51,497 bases of DNA from an uncultured Fretibacterium sp. (GTDB lineage Bacteria > Synergistota > Synergistia > Synergistales > Aminobacteriaceae), in NCBI RefSeq assembly GCF_938030725.1, contig NZ_CALHIQ010000057.1:1-51497 (forward strand). Reading direction: 5' to 3'. A model generated the notes under the pieces. The model searched no databases, had not been told where the DNA came from, and saw only the letters and a program-made list of their open reading frames with translations. Made by a program: the position numbers and the translations under genes. Below, one piece after another: positions 17,353 through 24,480 of the stretch. Each line of letters opens with the position of its first letter. The first letter of the stretch is position 1.

Positions 17353-18352
17353 GACCGCCGCCCTCGCCGGATCAGGAGCCAGCAGAAGAAGGGCCCGCCG
17401 ATCAGCGCGGTGAGCACGCCGACGGGCAGCTCCCCAAGGGCCTGAGCCACGCCGTCCGCCGCCGCCAGCAGGCAGCCTCCGGCCAGGAAGGAGAGCAGGA
17501 TCAGCGGACGGTGCGCCGGGCCGACGGCCAGCCGAAGCAGGTGCGGCACCACGAGGCCCACGAAGCCGATGATGCCGAAGAAGCTCACCGACGCCGCAGC
17601 GCCCAGGGAGGCCGCCAGGAGCAGAAGGCACCGGAGGCGCCCCTCGTTGACGCCCAGCATCGCGCCCCGGCCGGAGCCCAGGGACATGGCGTCCAGCATG
17701 GGGGCACAGAAGAGCCCCGACGCCAGCACCAGGGCCGCCGCGCCCCACACGGCCGCCCCGCCGGAGGCTCCGGCCCCCGAAAAGCTCCCCATCATCCACA
17801 GGACGATCGCGCCCAGCTTGTCGTCCGCCACCGCCTTGACGAACGTCACGCCCGCAGACAACACCGCGTTGGCGACGATGCCCGCCAGCACCAGCTGTCC
17901 TCCGCCCGCCCGCCAGGCGATGAGCCCCACGAGGCACAGGCCCCCACGGCCCCCGCGAAGGCCGCGGGGATCACCGCCGCAGTGCCCAGCAGGAGCCCCA
18001 GCGCCCCGCCGAAGGCCGCTCCGGCGGCGATGCCCAGCGTGTAGGGCTCCGCCAGGGGGTTCGCGAGGATGCCCTGCAGGAGCGCGCCGGAAACGCTGAG
18101 CAATCCGCCCGTCCCCAGTGCCGCAAACAGGCGGGGAAGCCGCACGGAGCGGATCACGAGCGCCTCCGGCAGGGAGGCCTCCGCCTCCGGCAGGCGCGGG
18201 GACAGCAGATACAGCACGCGGGGAAGCGGGATATCCCACTCCCCCAGCGTGACGCGCCACACGACCGTGCAGGCAAGAGCGAGGAGAAGCGCCCCGCCGA
18301 CGGCCCAGGCCCTGCGGCTCTGCGCCCTGCGGCAGGCCGCGATCTCAGTCAT
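17349..18352 (-). pseudogene. btuC: BtuC/FecD-type ABC permease with a frameshift
   Basis: The gene reads as a typical class II permease only if the frame changes once. From ATG 18352 the first frame encodes MTEIAACRRA, two membrane segments and the family motif SVRLPRLFAALGTGGLLSVS, then goes off family after AGAVGA. From about 17940 a second frame continues LVGLIAWRAGGGQLVLAGIV to the end, with FFGIIGFVGLVVPHLLR and the C-terminal LPVGVLTALIGGPFF. The switch falls at a run of five C (17941-17945, plus strand). Restoring one base there gives AVGGLCLVGL and a protein of about 334 residues, the normal length. This may be a sequencing or assembly error, a recent mutation, or programmed slippage. 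Confidence 0.85.
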
Positions 18353-18370
18353 CGAGGAAACGCGCCCGCG

Positions 18371-19261
18371 CTACATCATCTCGCGGATGCGCTCAACGAA
18401 GCTCTTCGCGATGTTCTCGTCCTGTCCCAACCCCACCAGGTAGGGTGTGATGTCCTTGTAGCCCGCCTTCTTCAGCACGTTCAGCCAAGACTCCTCGTCG
18501 TCCGCGCCGGCCAGGTCGTTGTTGGCGTGGTCGCCCGCGACGATCATCAGCGGGGAGATCACCAGCTTGCGGACGTCCTTGTGGCGCTTGAGGGCGCGGA
18601 TGACGTCCTCCACCTTGGGCTCGGCCTCCACGGTGCCGAGGAAGAAGCGACCGTAGGCGACCTTGTCGAGGGAGAACTGCAGCTGGCTGTACATGGCGTG
18701 GGCAATGTGCTCCGGCGTGCCGTGCCCCATGAGGACGATGGCCGTCCCCTTGTCCTTCAGCTGCTTCTCAAAGCGGGTCATCAGGAGCTTGGCCATCTTG
18801 TCGCAGTCCTCCACGCCGTTCAGGCAGGGGGCGCCAAGGGCGATCTTCTTGAAGCCGTACTTGCCCTTCAGGGACGCAAAGGCGTCCACGACGTTCTGCA
18901 TCTCGTCGTACTCCTCGCCGGGGATGATGTGCGTCGGCATGACGTACACGTGGGTGAAGCCCTCGTCGTTCATCGCGGCAAGCGCCTGCACCGGCGTCGG
19001 CACGACCTCGTTGCGCTCGTGGGCGATCTTGCGGCGGATGATGTTCGACGTGAAGGCGAGGCGGACCTCCGCGTCGGGGAAGGCCTTCTTCGCCGCCTCC
19101 ACCAGGTTGTCGATGGCGGGACGGGCCTCCGGCATGGACGTGCCGAAGGACGACACCAGGATTCCCACCTTGTCGGGCTTCGCGTCGTCGTGGCCGGACC
19201 ACGCCGGGGAAGCCGAAAGCAGCGCCGCAGCGACCAGCATTACGCAGACAAACTTGTTCAT
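18371..19261 (-). CDS. cbiK: Sirohydrochlorin cobaltochelatase with signal peptide
   Basis: CbiK inserts cobalt into sirohydrochlorin. The 296-residue protein begins with a signal peptide (MNKFVCVMLVAAALLSASP, cleavage near AWS-G), so the mature chelatase should be periplasmic, as known for CbiK-P of Desulfovibrio vulgaris. Family landmarks are VGILVSSFGTSMPEARPAID, VMPTHIIPGEEYDEM, VLMGHGTPEHIAHAMY with the metal-binding histidines, and PLMIVAGDHANNDLAGADDE. The ATG at 19261 follows GGAGGT by eight bases; another in-frame ATG five codons earlier sits on that site. It is the first gene behind the minus-strand cobalamin riboswitch. A periplasmic location is hard to reconcile with cytoplasmic corrin synthesis. 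Confidence 0.93.
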   Translation of the reverse strand: MNKFVCVMLVAAALLSASPAWSGHDDAKPDKVGILVSSFGTSMPEARPAIDNLVEAAKKAFPDAEVRLAFTSNIIRRKIAHERNEVVPTPVQALAAMNDEGFTHVYVMPTHIIPGEEYDEMQNVVDAFASLKGKYGFKKIALGAPCLNGVEDCDKMAKLLMTRFEKQLKDKGTAIVLMGHGTPEHIAHAMYSQLQFSLDKVAYGRFFLGTVEAEPKVEDVIRALKRHKDVRKLVISPLMIVAGDHANNDLAGADDEESWLNVLKKAGYKDITPYLVGLGQDENIAKSFVERIREMM

Positions 19262-19331
19262 GACACATACCTCCATCGTGATAAGGATACCCCTGCCCTC
19301 GCAGGGTAGAGCACAGCCTGGTGAAAAGGCG

Positions 19332-19368
19332 TGAAAAAAGGAGGCACGGCATCGCGCCGGGCCTCCTT
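19332..19368 (-). terminator. Riboswitch-linked intrinsic terminator before cbiK
   Basis: On the minus strand AAGGAGGC and GCCTCCTT form a stem, with an inner CGGC/GCCG extension, followed at once by TTTTTT. It lies between the cobalamin aptamer and the cbiK start, which is the expected layout for B12-induced transcription termination. Confidence 0.85.
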
Positions 19369-19442
19369 CGCCGTATGCGGTTCGCAGTCTGCGTCCTGCA
19401 GCAGCACCGGAGGGTTGCCCACGCAAATGCCCATCGGTCCTC

Positions 19443-19587
19443 GTGCAGGGTCAATATCCTGACTTCCCTTCCTCCTCGTCCGCGCCCTTCCCAAAGGGTT
19501 TTCTTCAGTGGGCCTTACCTGCGGACTCGTCCGGGTCACAGTGGCGGGGCCGCGCGGGGTTTGCACCCGCTTCCTGGCCCTGCGACG
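19443..19587 (-). promoter_or_regulatory. Cobalamin riboswitch controlling the cbi/hem operon
   Basis: The minus strand carries the conserved cobalamin aptamer features. The order is an outer stem half GCAGGG, then a GGGTGCAAACCCC hairpin, GCGGCCCCGCCACTGTGA (the L5/J6-3 GCCACTG core), and AGTCAGGATA towards the 3' side, closed by CCCTGC pairing with the first arm. A terminator follows at 19332-19368 and the cbiK ribosome site lies beyond. Binding of adenosylcobalamin or a related corrinoid is expected to switch off the whole minus-strand operon. Confidence 0.92.
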
Positions 19588-19600
19588 CCTTATTTAAGGC

Positions 19601-19630
19601 TATTTAAGCACATCGCCCCTCCGCTGTCAA
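19601..19630 (-). promoter_or_regulatory. Candidate promoter of the cbi/hem operon
   Basis: A perfect minus-strand TTGACA (plus coordinates 19625-19630) is followed after 17 bases by TTAAAT, or after 18 by TAAATA. The predicted transcript start falls about 10 bases before the riboswitch, as it should. Confidence 0.65.
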
Positions 19631-19694
19631 ATCCCTGCGGGGGCCACTGGCGCGGCTTTTATTTTTCCTCCCCTCGTGTTAAGATGACGGCACA

Positions 19695-19870
19695 GTTCAG
19701 GTCAAGGCCGTGCGGCAGCGCGCAAGCGCTCCAAGAGGGAAGGGGGTGCGAGTCCCCCGCAGCTTCCACTACTGTAAGCGAGGACGAGAGGACATCACGC
19801 CACTGTTCCGGCAGGACGCCGGGGCGGGAAGGCGTCCTCGAGGAGGAATCGCAAGCCAGGAGACCTGCCC
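19695..19870 (+). promoter_or_regulatory. Cobalamin riboswitch controlling the second btuFCD operon
   Basis: The plus strand shows a second cobalamin aptamer. Outer stem CAGGTC (19698-19703) pairs with GACCTG (19862-19867). Between them lie AGGGAAGGGGGTGCGAGTCC, the CCGC-CACTACTGTAAGCGAGG element, ATCACGCCACTGT, and the B12-box-like GCAAGCCAGGAGACCTGCC. It is back to back with the minus-strand riboswitch, about 110 bases away, and precedes a terminator and btuF. Confidence 0.93.
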
Positions 19871-19875
19871 CACGC

Positions 19876-19918
19876 GCCGCAGCAGGAACTCCCGGGACAG
19901 GGGAGCGGCGGCTTTTTT
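19876..19918 (+). terminator. Riboswitch expression-platform terminator
   Basis: GCCGC (19876-19880) pairs with a GCGGC copy at 19905-19912, and CTCCC (19889-19893) with GGGAG (19901-19905), followed by six T. It begins a few bases after the aptamer outer stem, so it is probably the switchable terminator for the btuFCD transcript. Confidence 0.85.
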
Positions 19919-19945
19919 CCAGGATCTTTGCGTTCGCGCGCCGAG

Positions 19946-19976
19946 GGACCCCGTCCGTGGAGGGCGGGGCCTTTTT
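19946..19976 (+). terminator. Second, tandem terminator-like hairpin before btuF
   Basis: A ten-base-pair stem with one bulged A joins GGACCCCGTCC to GGGCGGGGCC over a GTGGA loop and is followed by TTTTT. It lies 28 bases after the first terminator and still upstream of the gene, so read-through RNA would meet a second stop signal. Confidence 0.6.
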
Positions 19977-20091
19977 GTCGTGCGCTTCGCGCTTATTTTT
20001 ATAAGAAGGGGGGTGGCGGTGGAGGGAGGGTCCGCGGCGTCTGCGTTTTTCCGTTTGCGTTTATGATCAGCGAATCGAGGAGGAAATCTTG

Positions 20092-21102
20092 ATGAAAAAC
20101 AGGTTCTTTGCTTTTGTGCTCTGCGCGGCGGCCGCGCTCCTGCTGGCTCTGTCCCCGGCGGAGGCCGCGCGGACGGAATACCCCGTCACGATCGACAACG
20201 GGGACCGGCAGGTGACGTTCGATAAGGCGCCGGAGCGGGTCGTGACCAACGGCGACGGCAACATCATCGAGCTGATGTTCGCCCTGGACCTGGACGACAA
20301 GCTCGCCGGCTACGCGGGCTTCCCGGAGTACGGCGGCCAGGTCGCGCCGGATCACCAGGAGAGGCTCAAGAAGATTCCCGTCGCCGCGCCGGGCTACATC
20401 ACGCTTGAGGTGCTGCTGGGGCAGAAGCCAGACCTTTTCCTGTCCGGCTACCAGTACGGGACGAGCGTTCCGGGTGACACGTCGGCCGGGGCCATCACGC
20501 CGGACGAGCTGGAGAAGCACGGCGTCAAGTGCTACAACATCACGGAGTCCCTGATCCGCGTCATGAAGAAGCCGCCGGTGAGCCTCGAGGACACCTACAC
20601 GGACCTGAGGAACCTGGGCGTCATCTTCGACGTGCAGGACCGCGCGGAGCAGCGCATCGCCGCCATGAAGGAGCGCGCCGCCGCCGTGGAGGCCAAACTG
20701 GCGGACGTGGACGCAGCGAAGCCGATCGGCGTCTTCATCTATCAGACGTGGAACGCGCCGGACCAGCCCCCGCGCACGGTGGGCGGCCAAGCCATGCCAA
20801 GCGCCCTGATGAAGATGGCGAAGGCCCGCAACGTCTTTGACGACATCGACGACAGCTACGTCAAGGTCACCTGGGAGGACGTCGTGGGGCGCAACCCGGA
20901 CGTCATCCTGATCCTGGAGTGCGGAAACGCCAACGGCGCGGAGCGGAAGAAGCTCCTGATGGAGGACCCCGTCCTTCAGGGCGTGAAGGCGATCCAGGAC
21001 GACCGCGTCATCGTCATGCGGGTTGAGGAAACGTATCCGGGCCCCCGGGCCGTCGACGGCCTCGAGGCTATCGCCCGGGCGCTCTACCCCGACCGGTTCT
21101 AG
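20092..21102 (+). CDS. btuF: BtuF-like ABC transporter substrate-binding protein (second system)
   Basis: The 336-residue protein has a signal peptide (KNRFFAFVLCAAAALLLAL, cleavage near AEA) and a class III binding-protein body: YPVTIDNGDRQVTFDKAPER, VTNGDGNIIELMFALDL, KIPVAAPGYITLEVLLGQKP with PDLFLSGY. This FepB/FhuD-like version is longer than the btuF at 15.7 kb and not closely similar. ATG 20092 is eight bases after GAGGAGG; the TTG immediately before it is unlikely. It is the first gene behind the plus-strand cobalamin riboswitch and should deliver a corrinoid, or possibly a cobalt or iron chelate, to the permease that follows. Confidence 0.9.
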   Translation: MKNRFFAFVLCAAAALLLALSPAEAARTEYPVTIDNGDRQVTFDKAPERVVTNGDGNIIELMFALDLDDKLAGYAGFPEYGGQVAPDHQERLKKIPVAAPGYITLEVLLGQKPDLFLSGYQYGTSVPGDTSAGAITPDELEKHGVKCYNITESLIRVMKKPPVSLEDTYTDLRNLGVIFDVQDRAEQRIAAMKERAAAVEAKLADVDAAKPIGVFIYQTWNAPDQPPRTVGGQAMPSALMKMAKARNVFDDIDDSYVKVTWEDVVGRNPDVILILECGNANGAERKKLLMEDPVLQGVKAIQDDRVIVMRVEETYPGPRAVDGLEAIARALYPDRF

Positions 21103-21126
21103 CCGCACCCAGCCTGCGGACCCCTC

Positions 21127-22191
21127 ATGAGCCCTCTCTCCCCCTTCAGGAGGACGGGCGCTCCGGCGCTCGTCCTCCTCGCCCTCCTGCTCCTGACGAT
21201 GACCTTCGGCGTTTCCATCGGCCCGGTGCCCATCCCCTTCGGAAGGGTCTGGGGCATCGTCCTGCATCAGGTCTTCCCCGACTGGCAGGCCGTGGCTCAG
21301 GACTGGCCGCAGAACGAGGTCAGCATCGTCTGGCAGCTCCGGCTCCCCCGCGTGCTCCTGGGGGCCATCGTCGGGGCCGGGCTGATGATGGCCGGCGCGG
21401 CCATTCAGTCGCTGGTGCGCAACTCCCTGGCGGACCCCTACCTGCTCGGCATCTCCTCCGGCGGCTGTGCGGGCGCGGTGGCGGCCATCCTGCTCCTGGG
21501 GAAGGTCTTGGGCAGCAGCTACACCGGCCTCTCCACCGTCTTCATCCTGGCCTTTCTCGGCTCCCTCCTGGCCTTCGGCCTCGTCCTCCTCATCGCCGCG
21601 CAGGGGGAAGGGCTCACGCCCATGCGCATGATCCTGTCGGGGCTGGCCATCAGCTACATGTTCACGGCCCTCACGAACTTCATGGTCTACCTCAATCAGC
21701 GGAGCGGGGCGGAGAGCGCGATGTTCTGGATGCTGGGCGGCCTGGGCGGCGCGCGGTGGGACCGGCTTCCGATCCCCCTCGCGGTCACTGCGGCCTGCCT
21801 CGTCCTCCTCGTCCTTCAGGGGCGCTCCCTCAACGCGCTGATGCTGGGGGACGAGAGCGCGGCGGCGCTGGGCGTGGACGTCCGGCGCTTCAGGCGCTTC
21901 CTGTTCGCGCTCACGTCGCTCCTGACGGGAACGCTGGTCGCCGTCAGCGGCTCCATCGGCTTCGTCGGGCTCGTGGTGCCGCACGTCATGCGCATGACCG
22001 TCGGCGCGGACCATCGGCGCATCCTGCCCCTGGGCGCGCTGGTCGGCGCCATCTTCCTCATCCTGGCGGACGCCTTCTCCCGCGCGGTCCTGGCGCCCCG
22101 TGAGCTCCCCCTCGGCGTCGTGACGGGCTTCGTCGGCGCGCCGTTCTTCATCTGGCTCCTCAGGCGGAGCGGGCGGCAGGGCCGGCCATGA
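21127..22191 (+). CDS. btuC: BtuC/FecD-type ABC transporter permease (second system)
   Basis: The 354-residue inner-membrane protein has about ten helices and the class II permease landmarks WQLRLPRVLLGAIVGAGLMM, NSLADPYLLGISSGGCAGAV, SGSIGFVGLVVPHVMRMTVG and ELPLGVVTGFVGAPFFIWLL. It is full length, in contrast to the frameshifted paralogue at 17.3-18.4 kb. It starts 24 bases after btuF, and its stop overlaps the btuD start (ATGA). Confidence 0.95.
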   Translation: MSPLSPFRRTGAPALVLLALLLLTMTFGVSIGPVPIPFGRVWGIVLHQVFPDWQAVAQDWPQNEVSIVWQLRLPRVLLGAIVGAGLMMAGAAIQSLVRNSLADPYLLGISSGGCAGAVAAILLLGKVLGSSYTGLSTVFILAFLGSLLAFGLVLLIAAQGEGLTPMRMILSGLAISYMFTALTNFMVYLNQRSGAESAMFWMLGGLGGARWDRLPIPLAVTAACLVLLVLQGRSLNALMLGDESAAALGVDVRRFRRFLFALTSLLTGTLVAVSGSIGFVGLVVPHVMRMTVGADHRRILPLGALVGAIFLILADAFSRAVLAPRELPLGVVTGFVGAPFFIWLLRRSGRQGRP

Positions 22192-22997
22192 GCGCAAAGC
22201 TCGAGGTCGAGGCCCTCCGGTGGGGCGCGGAGGGTCGCCCCATCGTCCAGGGCGTTTCGCTCACGGTGGAGGAGGGCGAGTTCGTGGGCGTCATCGGCCC
22301 GAACGGCAGCGGGAAGTCCAGCCTGCTGCGCTGCATCTACCGCGCCAACCGGCCCCAGGGCGGCACCGTCCTCCTGGACGGTCGCGACCTGTGGCGGATG
22401 CCGGTGAAGGAGGCCGCGCGGCACGCTGCCGCCGTGCCGCAGGAGATGCCGACGCAGTTCGAGTTCACCGTCCGCGAGATCGTGGCCATGGGGCGTTATC
22501 CCCACAAGGGCCCCTTCAGCGGCGCCGACGCACGGGACGAGGAGCTCGTCGAGCGGGCGCTCGATTACGTCGGGATGTCCCCCTGCGCCGACCGGACGTT
22601 TGCGTCGCTGTCGGGCGGCGAGAAGCAGCGCGCGCTCATCGCGCGGGCCATCGCCCAGGACGCCGGCCTTCTGCTCCTGGACGAGCCGACGAACCATCTG
22701 GACGTCTACTATCAGCTGGAGATACTGGACCTGATCCGCAGCGCCGGCGTCAGCTGCCTCGTCGTGATGCACGACCTGAACCTGGCCGCGCAGCACTGCG
22801 ACCGGCTGTACGTCATGCACGACGGGCGCGTCGTCGCCGGCGGAAGGCCGCGGGACGTCCTGACGCCGGAGCTGATCCGCCGCGTGTACCGCGTGGAGGC
22901 GGAGGTCACGACCGCGCCGGGCGGCGCGCCCCACGTGCTGTTCCTCCGCGCCCTCAAGCCGCAGGGACGGATGGAGCGTAAACCCAATCGCGTTTAA
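22188..22997 (+). CDS. btuD: BtuD-type ABC transporter ATP-binding protein (second system)
   Basis: The 269-residue ATPase has Walker A GPNGSGKSSLL, signature LSGGEKQRALIARAIAQD, Walker B LLLLDEPTNHLD and the switch histidine in VVMHDLNLAAQHC. QEMPTQFEFTVREIVAMGRY, between Walker A and the signature, is typical of the FepC/HmuV group. It completes the riboswitch-controlled btuF-btuC-btuD operon. The gene ends 35 bases from the stop of the convergent 199-residue hypothetical gene. Confidence 0.95.
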   Translation: MSAKLEVEALRWGAEGRPIVQGVSLTVEEGEFVGVIGPNGSGKSSLLRCIYRANRPQGGTVLLDGRDLWRMPVKEAARHAAAVPQEMPTQFEFTVREIVAMGRYPHKGPFSGADARDEELVERALDYVGMSPCADRTFASLSGGEKQRALIARAIAQDAGLLLLDEPTNHLDVYYQLEILDLIRSAGVSCLVVMHDLNLAAQHCDRLYVMHDGRVVAGGRPRDVLTPELIRRVYRVEAEVTTAPGGAPHVLFLRALKPQGRMERKPNRV

Positions 22998-23006
22998 GCG
23001 TGCCCT

Positions 23007-23027
23007 GCCTCCCCTGAAAGAGGAGGC
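23007..23027. terminator. Small hairpin between convergent genes
   Basis: GCCTCC and GGAGGC pair over a nine-base loop in the 35-base gap between btuD and the convergent gene at 23033. There is no T run on either side, so the terminator role is doubtful. Confidence 0.3.
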
Positions 23028-23032
23028 TCCCC

Positions 23033-23632
23033 TTACCTGGACACGCGGATGACGCCGCCGCGCCGGTCCTCGCCTGAGTTCCACATCCGCCGCAGGCTCA
23101 GCCAGTGCGGCTTGCCGTAGGTGACGGCCTCCACCATCAGGTCGTCCCCCGCCTCCTCGTACCCGGCCAGGTTGAACCAGTGCCACTCAAAATCCTCCAG
23201 CGCATCGTCCTGGTGGCGCAGCATCAGGTAGGGGACGGGAAGGCCGCTCCTCAGCTGCTCCCGGATCACCCCGCGCGCCTCCTCAAAGGGCACCGTGCCG
23301 GACAGCCCCTCCAGGCGCCGGCCGCTGCCGCCCGTGTCGCGCCAGTACTGCGACAGCCCCTCGATATAGATTTCGAGGAAGTCGATCCCGTGGGAACGCG
23401 GCGACAGGTAGGGCTTCATGTCCCTGGCGAAGCGGACGAAGTCCTCCCGGTTGAGGTGGCGCAGGTCGTAGGGGTAGAGGCTCGTGGCGTCCTCGCGGAG
23501 CGCCAGGTAGATGCACAGGTCGCACGCCGTCACCGCGGCGCACCCGCCGTGGTACATGTCCCACTCCGGAAACCAGTCCTGATTTCCCCCCAGCCCATCC
23601 TCGATTTGAATGTAGTCCAGCTCGTTCTTCAT
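23033..23632 (-). CDS. Hypothetical protein, possibly C39-like cysteine peptidase fold
   Basis: I do not recognise a named family for this 199-residue acidic, soluble protein. It has no signal peptide. DMYHGGCAAVTACDLCIYLA near residues 25-44 resembles the cysteine-helix of C39/papain-like proteins (GGCGP-type), and EWHWFNLAGYEEAGDDLMVE near 153-172 resembles the histidine strand with a following acidic residue. On that basis a cysteine-peptidase-like fold is possible, but this is inference. The ATG at 23632 follows GGAGG. It stands alone, convergent to the second btuFCD operon and divergent from the prepilin-like gene. Confidence 0.75.
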   Translation of the reverse strand: MKNELDYIQIEDGLGGNQDWFPEWDMYHGGCAAVTACDLCIYLALREDATSLYPYDLRHLNREDFVRFARDMKPYLSPRSHGIDFLEIYIEGLSQYWRDTGGSGRRLEGLSGTVPFEEARGVIREQLRSGLPVPYLMLRHQDDALEDFEWHWFNLAGYEEAGDDLMVEAVTYGKPHWLSLRRMWNSGEDRRGGVIRVSR

Positions 23633-23782
23633 CGTCCACCTCCGGCGCGCGGCGTGCCCCCTGAATTTTTTGCAGTATTTTTTTATTGTATCTCTTTTTT
23701 CGTCCTTTTGTCCCCCACGCTCCGGCTTTTTCGCTCTTTAATCCCCTGCCGGACGTGCGACGCCTGCCGCCCTCCCCAACCC

Positions 23783-23811
23783 TTCACCTTCACTGCGCGC
23801 TATACTATAAT
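23783..23811 (+). promoter_or_regulatory. Candidate sigma-70 promoter for the prepilin-like gene
   Basis: TTCACC (23783-23788) and a perfect TATAAT (23806-23811) are 17 bases apart in a locally A+T-rich gap between divergent genes. The start codon lies 43 bases beyond. Confidence 0.55.
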
Positions 23812-23853
23812 ACGAGCGTTCGCCGCGGACGGACGAGGGAGGAGCGTGGAGGC

Positions 23854-24411
23854 ATGGCAGGGGCGGTGTCTTTCGTGATGACAAGTCGGGAGGCGCGCCG
23901 CTTCGGGGACGGGCCGGTCTTTTGTCGTACGCCCCGCGCCACGCGGCGGATGAAGGCTGTCCGCCGCGCGTTCTCGCTGGCGGAGGTCCTGATCGTCCTC
24001 GCGATCCTGGCCGCCCTGGGGGGCTCCGTGCTCTCGGTGGGAGCGATCTGGGGAAGGCCGACGGCGGCAAAAGAGGCGGACCGCGCCATGCGGTGGCTCT
24101 ACAGCGTCGTCGCCAGGGCGGACCTTGCGGGCCGGCCCTTCGACCTGAGGGTCGACGAGCGCGCGCAGCGCCTTCAGGTGCGCTGGGAAAAACCGATGGA
24201 CGTGGAGCAGCTCTCCGCGCGCAGCGGCTGCACCCTTCAGCGGATCGGGGCCAGCAGCGCGGCGGGGCACGCCCACTACGCCCCCCAATGGGGGACCTTC
24301 AGCGCCGCCCTGACCGTCCTGGTCCGCGACGCGGAGGGCAGACGCCACTTCCTGATCCTGTCGGGACAGGGGCAGATTCGGACCTCCGCCCACCCTCCGG
24401 CCGCGAGGTGA
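23854..24411 (+). CDS. Type IV pilin/pseudopilin-like protein
   Basis: The protein carries a prepilin signature: RRAFSLAEVLIVLAILAALG, a basic leader followed by a hydrophobic helix with Glu at position 5 of the mature sequence. This is the signal for prepilin peptidase and assembly into a pilus or secretion pseudopilus. Here residue -1 is Ala rather than the usual Gly. The C-terminal 120 residues are a hydrophilic globular domain without recognised motifs. I start at ATG 23854 (GGAGG sites upstream), which gives a long 39-residue leader; ATG 23950 gives a usual 7-residue leader but has a weak ribosome site. No other pilus genes are nearby, so it is an orphan. Confidence 0.7.
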   Translation: MAGAVSFVMTSREARRFGDGPVFCRTPRATRRMKAVRRAFSLAEVLIVLAILAALGGSVLSVGAIWGRPTAAKEADRAMRWLYSVVARADLAGRPFDLRVDERAQRLQVRWEKPMDVEQLSARSGCTLQRIGASSAAGHAHYAPQWGTFSAALTVLVRDAEGRRHFLILSGQGQIRTSAHPPAAR

Positions 24412-24480
24412 GGGCGGGCACGCCGGCCCCGATCGGGGCGCCCTATCGGACGTGACTCTTTAAAACAAGGGGGGAGCTGC

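Noticed and set aside
20089..20091. TTG start for the second btuF
   Set aside because: The next codon is ATG with GAGGAGG at eight bases, so TTG is not needed.
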